Shown: positions 21,701 to 31,980 of the stretch, one piece after another | Numbering within the stretch: the stretch's first letter is position 1 | How the letters are laid out: each line of letters opens with the position of its first letter | Position numbers and translations under genes: made by a program | Notes under the pieces: generated by a model | Databases searched by the model: none | Seen by the model: only the letters and a program-made list of their open reading frames with translations | Told to the model about the DNA's origin: nothing | NCBI GenBank assembly: GCA_019137255.1 | Contig: WPDH01000111.1 | Coordinates: forward strand, 62,001 to 126,000 | Direction: 5' to 3' | DNA length: 64,000 bases | Origin: Corinectria fuckeliana | Taxonomy: Eukaryota > Ascomycota > Sordariomycetes > Hypocreales > Nectriaceae

Positions 21701-23488
21701 ATGGCAGGACACTTTCGCGGCACCTCGTCCCAAGTGGGCAAGGCGTTTCCCAACCTTCCCCAGTTCTCGGGCTTCATGAAGCCTTGCCGCTTCGAGGGCG
21801 AGATTCGGTTTCTCGAAGTGGAAGGCGACTTGCCCGAAGAGCTTGACGGCACATTCTACAGGGTTATGCCTGATCCCCAATTCGTGCCCTTCGTCGAGAA
21901 CGACCCGGTAGGTTTCTCCACCATGACAGTTTCCTCACTCAGTGGCCTCGGTGGGCCAGACTTGCTGATGGTTTCCGTCACAGTGGTTCAATGGAGATGG
22001 AACCATCAGTGCTTTCCGTTTCCATAAAGGCAATGTTCACTTCCAACAGAAGTACGTCCACACGGAGAAGTTTCTCAGGGAGAAAGAAGCACAGCGCGCC
22101 CTCGGCGGTAAGTCTCCGATACCTTGGTTCCTTCTACCAATACCCCATTCCAGCAACGTACAAAAGGACTGACGTAGCCACTCCTTTCCGCACAGGCAAA
22201 TACCGAAACAAGTATACGGACGCAGTCGAGTTCAAGGTCCGCACGACGGCCAACACCAACATCTTTTACTTCAACAAGGTGCTCCTCGCCATCAAGGAAG
22301 ATGCACAGCCGTTTGCGATGAACCCCAAGACGCTGGAGACGATAGGCCTCTGCGATTTCGACGGACAGCTGCCGAGTTTGACCTTCACTGCCCATCCGAA
22401 GCTCGACCCCGTCAGCGGAGAGCTGGTATGCTTTGGCTACGAGGCCAGAGGAGACGGGACACCGGATATTTGCTACTACAACATCGACCCGGATGGCAAG
22501 TTCACCCAGGTAGTCTGGTTGATCTCACCAGTTGTGGCCATGATTCATGATTTTGCCGTGACGGAGAACTGGGTAAGTCCTTGGGGACGAACCGTCGATG
22601 ATAGTTTCTGATGCTAACCTGGGTTTGCAAGGTCTTATTCCCCATCATTCCCCAGACATGCGACATCGACAGACTCAAACAGGGCGGCGAGCATTGGCAG
22701 TGGGACCCCAACGTGCCATTTTACTTGGGCGTTCTCCCACGTCGAGGAGCCAAGGGAGATGATGTCAAGGTAAGCTACTAAAGCTGATTATCCATGAAAC
22801 CTACCTCTCCTAACAGTAGGGAAACTAGTGGTTCAAGGCTCCAAACGCATTCCCCGGCCACAGCACCAACGCATACGAGACACCCGAGGGCAAGATTGTC
22901 TTCGATCTCCCTCTGACCGACAAGAACGTCTTCTTCTGGTGGCCGGATTCAGCCGGCAATGCGCCGGATCCTCATGACATTCAAGCCAAGTACGTCCGAT
23001 TCACCTTGGACCCGGCATCGTCAGACCTCGACCTGCCAACTCCCGAAGTCATTCTTGAGCAAGATATGGAGTTCCCTAGAATCGATGACCGAGTGGCGAT
23101 GAAACGCCATCGCCATAGCTTCTTCGACTTGATGGATCCGAAACTCGGCACAGACTTCCCCGGCATCGCGCCGGTTCTCGGCGGTGGCCATCCTCTGTAC
23201 AACTCGTTCGGCCATCTCGACCATCAGACTGGCGAGCTCGAGGTGTACTTTCCCGGGAAAATGCATATGGTTCAGGAACCAGTATTCGTGCCTCGATCCG
23301 AAGATGCCCCAGAAGGCGATGGTTTCTTGATTGGACTGGTCAACAACTACGGCACCCTGTCGAGCGAGTTGCACATCATAGACACGCGGAACTTCACCGT
23401 TGCGCGAGCTATAGTGAAGCTCAGCATCAGGCTCAGGGCTGGTCTGCATGGGAACTGGGTTGATGCCAAGGAACTAGACAAAGTCTAA
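21701..23488 (+). CDS. Carotenoid/stilbene cleavage oxygenase
   Basis: A non-heme iron dioxygenase of the carotenoid cleavage family that splits an interphenyl or polyene C=C bond into two aldehydes. Five exons (21701-21907, 21984-22107, 22196-22572, 22632-22769, 22829-23488) give 501 residues. Iron-ligand histidines are visible in TFTAHPKLDP, VAMIHDFAVTENW, an NAFPGHSTNAYE segment and the C-terminal AGLHGNWVD. Other family phrases are WFNGDGTISAFRFHKGNV, PAFGPGHPLYN-like GGGHPLYNSFGHLD and VYFPGKMHMVQEPVFVPR. Its length and the cytosolic, signal-free start MAGHFRG match the fungal stilbene-cleaving group (Neurospora CAO-1 type, known to cut resveratrol). Location beside an aromatic-aldehyde dehydrogenase and gentisate genes favours a stilbene over a carotenoid substrate. 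Direct substrate proof is lacking. Confidence 0.88.
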
Positions 23489-24165
23489 GGCCGTAGTAAC
23501 GGTAAATCGACAGACCACCCAGAAGGAAACGGCGCTCTGGAGGTCTATTCTAGACGAAGCTTCGACAGCAAACATAGACAATGCAATGTTCACAGGATTC
23601 ATCATAGTTTGCCCGCGATCGAACTCCATGTGCAGCTGAGTCTAGTTGCTGCATGTTCTTGGGATGAAGAATCTGTAGAGTGGCTGGTGAGATGACCTCA
23701 TCACACAGACATGGCTGGAGTTGTCCACCTTAAAAGCCAGTCAGAGAGCTTCATCGCAACCACTACCTCAGAACAGCTTGAAACGTGGCGTTTATCGACC
23801 TCGAGCATTGGGCAGCCGGCTAATCGGTATCAAACTAGGGCGCCACGCTGAAAGCGACAAAGCAATGGGAGCCTACCACGTGGATGTTTACCAGCATAAG
23901 CTGCAGACTGAGTCAGTCGAGGCGTGGTCAGCGTAAGCTCGATGGTAGCCTCTGAGACCTACAATGCTACAGTCAGGCAGCTTTTGCTATTCCGTTCTTA
24001 GCAGTTGGTGTTGTCGAGTGCTGGGCCTCGAGGTCATCGGACAGGGACTCGTGAGAGGTAAATAAGTATGCCATGTTCGCTCTATTTTCTGGGCTGTTCA
24101 CCTTCGGCTGAGCTTTCTGGAACATACGCTCTACGTCTGCAACCTGCCCACCATGGCTCCCATCT
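23489..24165. other. Intergenic, upstream of hemerythrin-like gene
   Basis: No gene is recognised. The last part (about 24070-24165) is the presumed promoter and 5' UTR of the next gene. Confidence 0.45.
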
Positions 24166-25039
24166 ATGCTGACCATCCATTTCCCTTGATCCCGACTCCG
24201 GGCTTGCAGAAAGAAGACGTAAACACCAGTACCTCTCCTCTCGCTGCCTCCCATCGTCCTAACATTTGCTAGCTCGACATGTTTTCTCGAGTCGCCTGCG
24301 ACATGGCTCTCGTTCACAACATGATTATCCGCGGCCTCAACTCCATCTACCTCCAAGCCCCGCTCGTCTCCCTACCCGAAACGCCATCTTTCCTGCAGTA
24401 CTGTCGCGTCTGGTACGCGGTATTGGACGTGCATCATACAGGCGAAGAGAAAGAACTTTTCCCGTACGTGGAGAGCGCGACTGGCCAGAAGGGGCTGATG
24501 GACGCGAACCTGAATCAGCACCTTGCCTTCCAAGTCGGGGTGGAGAGCTTCAAGTCGTACATCGACGATTGTGTTGCTGGGAAACAAACCTACGAGGGCG
24601 AAAGGCTGGCGAGAGTAATTGATGGATTTGGAGATGTGCTGGTGAGCCACTTGGGGGATGAGATCCCCACGCTACTGCTCCTCCGGGAATGTGGGACGGA
24701 GAAACTGGGAGATATGGAGAAGAGGTTCCAGCTGGAAGGACAAAAGAACATGGTAAGCCACGCCATCAACGTGAAAGAATGAGACATGTGTGATGGTCAC
24801 GTTGCTAACCTGGAATGCTTTTGTTACAGAAAACGCTAGGTTTTGTAGCTGGCTTGCCCATGTGCTTCTGCAGCCATGATGTTCAGTTCGAGGGCGGTCG
24901 GTGGGCAAGTTGGCCGCCTGCTCCCAAGGTTGTACATATCCTCGGCCGTCATGTCGCCTACTGGCGGCACAAGGGCTGGTGGAAGTTTGCGGCCTGTGAT
25001 CGACACGGCAAACTACAACCTCTCCATGCTCTTGCTTAG
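24166..25039 (+). CDS. Hemerythrin-like (HHE) domain protein
   Basis: A helical di-iron-type domain protein of a fungal family of unknown exact role (O2 or iron binding is usual for the fold). Exons 24166-24219, 24273-24752 and 24830-25039 give 247 residues. Candidate metal ligands are MALVHNMIIRG, LDVHHTGEEKELFP, LNQHLAFQV and LVSHLGDEIP, the expected H...HxxxE...H...HxxxE spacing. The C-terminal part, GGRWASWPPAP and HKGWWKFAACDRHG, is typical of the family. The start is uncertain. The family-like start MAPIYADHPF at 24153 is in a different frame from the following FPLIPTPGLQKED, one base out within a TTTT run. The ATG at 24166 avoids the shift. This is either a real frameshift rescued by a downstream start or a sequence error. 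Confidence 0.8.
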
Positions 25040-26106
25040 GAAAGGGTGTAGTAAATATCCTCGGTTGGTACCAGTCGGTGGTCTATCGTTGTTCCAGCTG
25101 CGGGCGAGACAGGATTCATTAAACCTGGGGCTCAAATTGGACTTCTGGGTCCTTGTAATGGTCTAAGGTATCAAAGCGTCAACAAAGTAATTTAGTAGCA
25201 TTGTTATTAAAACCCGAGCTATTTGGCATCTTAGAGTCAATGTCGCCCAAGGCCTAAAAAAAAATACTGACGGCAAGCAGCAACACTACCGTCTATATGA
25301 CGAGGACCACAAGAAAATGCCATCATGATCAAATGCCTAGTACTAGCCTACCTAGACCAACAGCATAGAGTGCTAATTCCAACGTCTTCAATACATTATG
25401 TCTCAAGTAACTCGTTTTAGCGTCTGGAGAAACGGTCATTCAGGGTCTTGTCACCAGACCAGAGCAGCCGCAGTTTACAAATGCCTTCACAGTATTATCC
25501 TGTAGGCTACATCTGATATCTTGCTATCCTGTCATGGACTACCAAAGTGAGCATTTTCTACGCGCTGGTCACCGCAAGCCTCTCTATCTTGATGTATACT
25601 GACAGAGCTGGCCATAAAGGCCGGATCGAGGCCGTACACCCTCTTCAAACAGTATTTCCCCTCTTAATTATACATATGTTAGTGAAAGGTATTACCTGCT
25701 TGGGACGCAAGTGCAGCGAGTTTGAGTGGTCCGCTGAATTAATATTCGTCACGGACAAAACATGGCCCGGAGCGAAATGGCGTCAGTATCCAGAATACCT
25801 GACTTTGACTGACTACGATGAGTGAGGTTGGGTAAGAACGGAGTAGGTAACTCGTGGACTTTGGTATCAAAACTGGGATTGTACTGGGGGTGAGTATTCA
25901 AAGACTTTGGTCTCAATTTCCAAGTAAAGTGTACTGAAACTGGCTAAAATCACGGCAAACTACAAAGGTCTTGTCTAGAGAGTTTTATTACAAAGTATGA
26001 TGCGCATCTACCTAGGTCCTGTCGCATATTATGACTTGTTCCGTTTTGGAGTATGAATGCACTAGAGCCCAGACAACTTTGATTGGCGCCATTCAAGACA
26101 GTGCAT
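25040..26106. other. Intergenic, nothing recognised
   Basis: About 1 kb without a supportable gene. The longest frame (25547-25825) begins at a non-ATG codon and has no family signature. Confidence 0.5.
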
Positions 26107-27661
26107 CTACAGATGGTATTTAAAGTCCAGCTCCCAGTCACCAGTTTTGACTCTTCTTTTGTCCTCAATCTCCCCATTGGAAATCTTCCTCTTTTGCTCG
26201 TTGCACCAGCGAATATAGAACCACTTCACTACCACCAGCACTTGAGCCAGACCGAGCGCCCCAGCAGAGAAGCTGTTGCCCAGCACGTAGGGGTCCGTTC
26301 TGTAAATCTGGCCAGCAACGATTCCAGCCGTGTTGCCAATGCTCAGCTGCATGCCAATGGCGGTAGCTCGCCTGTAGTGAGGAGCGACGTTGACATTGAG
26401 CCAAGTCAGGTTAAGTCCAGGGCCGTTGTAAACAGAGACGGCGCACAGAAAGGTGCCGAAAAACTTGACGCCGTCGCTGGTCGGGCAAAGCATCAAGATG
26501 TAGCCCAAGATGCCGGGGACGTTGGTCAGGAAGACGAACGGACCGCGGATGCAGAGGCGGTCGGAAACGTAGGCGACGCATAGAAAGCAGATGCCACCGA
26601 AAATGTAGACGGGGATGCTCAGATACTGGGCTTCGATATTGCTATAGCCCATGCTGACAATGATGGAGGGCAGAAAGGTGCTGAATCCGTAGAGGAGGAT
26701 GTCCTGACAAAACTGGATGAGACCGCTGAAGGATAGTTAGCGTCCAAGGTCTCCTGGAGCCGCTTCTGTGTAAACAAGGGCCGACTAACCTGAGGTAAAG
26801 CTTCGGGTCCTTCAACGCAATCCAGATCTCATCCCAACTAAACTCCTCGCTCCCCATGTATTGAGCCCGCTGAGCCGCGCGGACCTTCATCATGTTCTTC
26901 TCTTCTCTGGTGAGGAAATAGGCATTCGAGGGGTCGTTGGGCAGTCCAAACCAGACGACGGGCGCGACGATCATACTGAAAATACCCTCGATGATGTAAA
27001 CCCATCGCCAGCCAGCGTATCCGCTAACGCCGTCCATCTTGAGCAGAGCGTACGCGAGCAAGCCTCCAAAGGCACCTGCGATCGCGGTACAGACGAAAAG
27101 ATACGACACCCGCTTGGCTTGCTCCTCCCGCTTGTACACCATGGTCAAGTACAAGTTGAGCGCTGGGAACAAGCCGGCCTCGCACGCGCCGAGCACCAGG
27201 CGCGCGGCGTACAAGCCACCGATGTTGGTGATGAAGCCGGAGAAGATTGTCGCCAGAGACCACACCACGCACAAGCCCGTGAGGAGGATCCGAGGCGTCA
27301 TCCGCTTCATCATGATTGTCCACGGGGGCTCGAACGCGACGTACGTGGCGTAGAAGATGGACACGGCGGTGGAAAACTCTTGGGCTGAGGCGCCAATGTC
27401 TTCGGGCATGCCGGCGACTTTGACGTTGCCAATGTTGGTACGGTCGAGGAAGCAGGTGAGGTACACGAGCATGATGATGGGGACGAAGAAGGCATCGAGC
27501 TTCAGCAGGAGCTTCTTTTCGGCAACGGGGTCGAGAGATTCGGCGGATGTTGTGCGTTCTCCGTGGGAGTCGACTCTATCCATCACGTCTTTGCCAGAGT
27601 CAGCTCGAGCCTTGTCCTGTAAGGTGCCGTGAGTATCGACGGCCGTCGAGATTGATACCAT
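26107..27661 (-). CDS. MFS permease, anion:cation symporter (ACS, Dal5/TNA1-like) family
   Basis: A plasma-membrane importer of small organic anions (the family includes allantoate, nicotinate and biotin-type carriers). Two exons (27661-26790 and 26725-26107) give 496 residues and 12 predicted helices. Signatures are an acidic N-terminus, KLDAFFVPIIMLVYLTCFLDRTNIGNVKVAG (helix 1 with the ACS-typical DRxNIGN), PPWTIMMKRMTPR (motif A), RLVLGACEAGLFPALNLYLTMVYKREE, and YAGWRWVYIIEGI. The second half has IYIFGGICF-like segments and NVAPHYRRATAIGMQ. Neighbours are a Zn2Cys6 regulator and a 5-oxoprolinase. Import of pyroglutamate or a related cyclic amide is a reasonable guess from context, not shown by the sequence. 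Confidence 0.88.
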
Positions 27662-28584
27662 GGTGACGGCTCAATTTGGAATGTCTTGGTGGCCAGCGGC
27701 TTCAAAAGAACTCAAAGTCAAATGCTTTGAAGTGAAACGCTTTAATCCTCTGGCTGTTGGGGACCAACCGCGTAGAAGGATGAGGAGGGTGTAGTCAAGG
27801 CAATTGGGATTATCACGGGCGGACGATGCACCTTTATCTCCACGGGAAGCCTGCAGCCGGCATCACCCACAAGGACGCATCTTCTTCCATCTACCACGGC
27901 AGCCTAGGCCTAGATAAAGCCTCGAGGAGTTGGGTCATCAGTTTGCGGGGTAGGATCGGAGTCCATCACCGACCCTTGCCTGGGCGAGGCCTTCTCCGCA
28001 CTCAGTGAGACGTGAGGCATAGCATAGATAGCCATGGCCCACTGGTCGAGATCGGGCTCCTTTCCCTCGTCCAGGTGCGTATCACGAGACGGGATTATCA
28101 GTTCAGAGTGTCGTCGTTTATTGGTTGAGGCCTGTCATGCACCTGGGTTGTGAGGGGAGGCCGGCCGCTATCTTTCGCGCTGCCATGTCGATCCCTGTTT
28201 CGGTTCCCTGCAATGGTGCCACTGATATCGGTTACGCTGATACAGTCGACCCCCTGAATGTTTGTTTGCTTGGTACCAGCTGCAGGGATCACTACTTGAA
28301 TTTCTCAACGCAAGCTCGGATCCGTAAGGAATAAAATACCTGGAGTGAGCAGTAGTCTCATGACTGAGTTTACCTTCAAAAACCAGGCTTACTACCCTTC
28401 TAGGTCTTGATCTAATGAACATTCAGGGGGGGTACTGTAGTTATAGTCGTCCGGATGATACAAAGTCCAAGCATGTTCAATTATTCAGGTCGTATCTTAT
28501 CAAATGCCATGACTCGGTGAGATCCAGCAGATAGACTATCGGGGTTTACAGAGTATGGAGTCATGGAACGGTAACAATCAACAG
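27662..28584. other. Intergenic between permease and second regulator
   Basis: Promoter of the permease (right of 27661) and 3' region of the regulator. No gene is seen. Confidence 0.45.
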
Positions 28585-31039
28585 TCAGATTCCCTTGTCT
28601 TCGACCGGCCCCATTCCTGCCGCCGACGTCCACTGCGTCAAATCAAAATCGACGTCCATTGCAGGGTCGGCAAAGCCTTCTTCCCACAGCCCAATGTCAA
28701 TTCCCGGGCTTGTGTTTTCATCGTAAAACGGCTCTCCCAGGGCGCTGTTGTCCACCGCTGGGAAAGTCAGCCTTTCCCCACGGCCATCGCTCAAGGCATA
28801 TCTGAGGGTTGCCAAGCCACCCAGGTTGTTTCCGATAGTCATGGGCAGCATGGTTCTAAGCCCGGGATTCGCATGCGGGATCATTGACGAGGCGGGGGTC
28901 GAGAAGTCGTTGAGGAACGGCCGAAGCCGGTCCGCGTGGACGACAACGCCGGGCATCGCGGCGGAGCGCAAGTTGGCAAGCAGCTCGTAGCGAGCTCTCA
29001 TATGGGTGTTGCCACGCTCTCCCATCCCTCGCAGGAGGTCGAGGCCCGCGTTCATGGCAACTGTGTTGGCTGTGTTGGTCGGGAAGGCGACGCAGACCAT
29101 GACGAGGACGATGGCTGCAGAAAAGATGTGCTCTCCGTCCATGTAGCCATATGTCGCTTACAGAGTCTCAGTCAAGAGTTCTAGAACAAACGGGACAAGT
29201 TTTTCCACTTACCAACGAGGTCTCGCTGCGCTGTAATCACCATCATGTTGATTGTGTCTTGCGCTGCCCCAATACACATGTCAATGACCCTCACGGTGGT
29301 TTGGGATAGGCCTTCTCTCCAGTCCCATTCCTTCTCCCCAGGATCTCTACTGTTCCTAATCCTCTGCAGTCTCTTCTGCACGACATGGAACAGCAACGGC
29401 CGGGCCGTCATGTTAATACACTGATAGTAATGCGCAAACGTGCCCACGCTTTCACGGCTGATGCTTAGTCGCGCAGGGTCGAAGCGAAGCTCGTCTGGCA
29501 GATCTCGGTTCCACTTCGAGAGGGTGAGGATGATTCCCTGGACCGAGGCCATGAGGCGTGTCCCAGATTTCGGCGTGGCCTTGCTAGCCTTTCTATATAT
29601 AGTCATGTGGATTTCCCCTAGGATGCGCGACATCTGAGTGTAGTGGCGCAGGACAATGGCAGGACAGTACTCGGGATCCTCCGGGAGGCGCGATGGCAGG
29701 TCCACGCCGATATCTTCATCTTGCACCGTGATCGGGTTGCCGGATTTCACTGACAGGATGCGATCAAGGCTGTAAACAGACCACCAGACCCGGCGACGAT
29801 GCTCTCGAGCAGCGCGGTCCAACGCAGGCGCCGAGTCGCTCAGGCTAACCTCTTGATGCAGACCGAGGGAAGTGGCCATGCGTAGAGCCATGCCGATGTA
29901 CAGGAAAGCAGCATCTCGTCGGTTCATGTTCTGCATGAAATAGCCAGCAAGCGCCAGGGTCTCGACACAAAGTATTGACCCTTCCTCGTGAGCATCAGGA
30001 AGCAGGTTGAGAGCGCTCGTAAAGTAGCCGAAGCCCGGAGGTCCGCGAAAGTCAACCCATTGGTTCACTGAGTATAGCTGGCCAAAGGCCAAGATCATGA
30101 GGACCTTGGCATACAAAAGACAGCCGTCTTTGTCATCGCGGTCTGGCGGTCCACAGTACGCCCGGAGAAGAAGTTGGTCAAATGTGTCCTTTGGATCGGT
30201 AAAGGCAAAGATGGTCCCGATGTACATGTATTGGGCAGCAAACAGCCGTCGAGAAATTTCCAAAGGCGGCAGCCGGACGTTGGTGTCAAAAACCCCTCGC
30301 CGAGATGACAAGGCGCCTGGTTCGTAGAAGTTCGGGTTGGAATCGAGGCTCCCATCATCGCCATGGAAGCCTGAAAGCTTGCTCACGCTGCGGAGGAAGT
30401 TGTCGGAGGACGCAGGGCCTTTGAAACCTAGCAGGTACGGTCAGAGCAAGATGAGCAGAGGCCCGATCCTGAAGAGTTGCGCCTACTTGTGGAAGGTTTG
30501 TCGACGCTGAGTTGGGTGAAGGGTTCCAGCAAAGGGTGTTCGCCGTCGAATTCTTCTTCATCATAATCTAAGATATCTCGTCCTCTGCCTGCAACTGAGT
30601 CTGCGGACTGGGAGAAAGCCTCCGCTGAGTACTGCCCGTCAGCCTCGCTCGGCACCGGAGCAGTAGAAAAGAACCGAGTGCGTACCATCGTGGGCTTTGG
30701 CTTTCCTTTCGAGTTCCCTCAGGTAACTGTGCCGTTAGCGGGGGTCCATCTCTGGCGGCGTGGCATGTCACTGAACTCACGACTCGTTGACTAAGATCTT
30801 TCTCGTTTCCTCGTAGGTGCACTTCATGCCATTGTCGCGACATCTTGCACAGGTTGGCTTGTCCTTGGAGCAGTACGACCGCCTTTGACGGCAATGCAAG
30901 CATCTGCCCGGGGCATTTAAGCGTGAGCTCTTGTCCTCGCGCTGGAAACCACACATGTATTTTCAACTCACGCGACGGGTCTTGTTGCAGTGCAGTCAAC
31001 ATGACCACTTTGAGAGGAGGGCGTTGCTGGAGTCGCCAT
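28585..31039 (-). CDS. Zn2Cys6 transcription factor beside the 5-oxoprolinase gene
   Basis: A nuclear regulator. Six exons (31039-30972, 30903-30781, 30726-30686, 30624-30487, 30427-29213, 29156-28585) give 718 residues in phase. The start MATPATPSS was chosen because only this frame joins through the gggcag acceptor into the zinc cluster CLHCRQRRSYCSKDKPTCARCRDNGMKC, an exact CX2CX6CX6CX2CX6C. A short YLRELERKAKAHD coiled coil follows. The fungal_trans domain is marked by PPLEISRRLFAAQYMYIGTIF, FLYIGMALRMATSLGLHQE, RRRVWWSVYSLDRILSVKSGNPITVQDEDIGVDLP. The gene is divergent from the 5-oxoprolinase with 941 bases between starts, so it is likely that gene's regulator. Target and inducer are unknown. 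Confidence 0.85.
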
Positions 31040-31980
31040 GTCGACTAATTTCACGCAATGATCCCCCCCCGGTGGAGCTGTGTCTCCCGAGCAGGTGGGT
31101 TCTGGTGGACACAAACCGGATTCCCCCAACCGATTGACGAGGCCGATTTGAACAAACGGGCAAGCTTTCTATGCTGGTGCTAGAATCGCTAGGGCGGGGG
31201 CGGAAGTCCGGGGCCAGATAGACACTGAGAGCAAAGCACGGCCGTCTCGACGGTGATGTGATGACGTTTTTGACGAAGCCAAGAGGCAGCCGCCAATTCT
31301 GGAGAATACCGGTAGTGTCTAGGAGGAAGCCGAGTCACTGAGTATGGCGACCCCACTCGTTGGTTGATAAGGATCCGTATGACGGTTCTAGCCAGGGTTG
31401 GGTTGGAAGTGGAACAGGGACAGACAGACAGGTTTGTAGATGTGAAGCTAGGCGTCTGTCTCGGTCCCCGCGATATCGGAGAACCAGGCCGAGCGTTGCT
31501 CACCCTTGTCTTCTTGCCTGGTCTGGCCTTGTCCTGCCTTGTCTTGCTCCGTCAGTTCGCCCAAATAACTCACGACGCAATAGGTCGGAACTCAACCCGC
31601 TCCATCCCATCAACAACGCCTCTTTAGAGCTGGAGGACCGGGGACCCACCCCGATTGCGAGCGATCAGTCCTCCAATTAGATCACCGTCCTAAGGTGTAA
31701 TGGTGGAGCAGCTTCTGATGTGCCCTGGAGTTACTGGAGCTAATAGGCCAAGTGATCGCGATGCTTCCCCGGATAGCGGACGTGGATAGCGAGGAAGCAG
31801 GCACGGTTGCATCCATATAACAAATAAATAATTCGTCTCGATTCTATCATGGCTCACTCATATAGATGTCTCTGGTTAACCTGGATCGAGCTTCACTCCT
31901 AAGTCTCATCATTTTCTTACCAGTCTCTTCCCATGCCCATGAAGCCTTTGCACGTCTTAGTCTACGCCTAACCACTCAAC
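31040..31980. promoter_or_regulatory. Divergent promoter of the regulator and 5-oxoprolinase
   Basis: No gene is seen. GCGATGCTTCCCCGG (from 31758) resembles the motif of the aromatic-cluster promoters with one mismatch. A pyrimidine-rich, CA-ending leader lies directly before the ATG at 31981 (CTCAACATGG). Confidence 0.4.

Noticed and set aside
8256..23488. Cluster read as carotenoid/retinal biosynthesis because of the carotenoid oxygenase
   Set aside because: No phytoene synthase/desaturase or opsin gene is near. All neighbours are aromatic-catabolic, so a stilbene-type substrate fits better.
25547..25825. 92-residue plus-strand frame
   Set aside because: Begins at GTG, not ATG, with no upstream signals and no family similarity.
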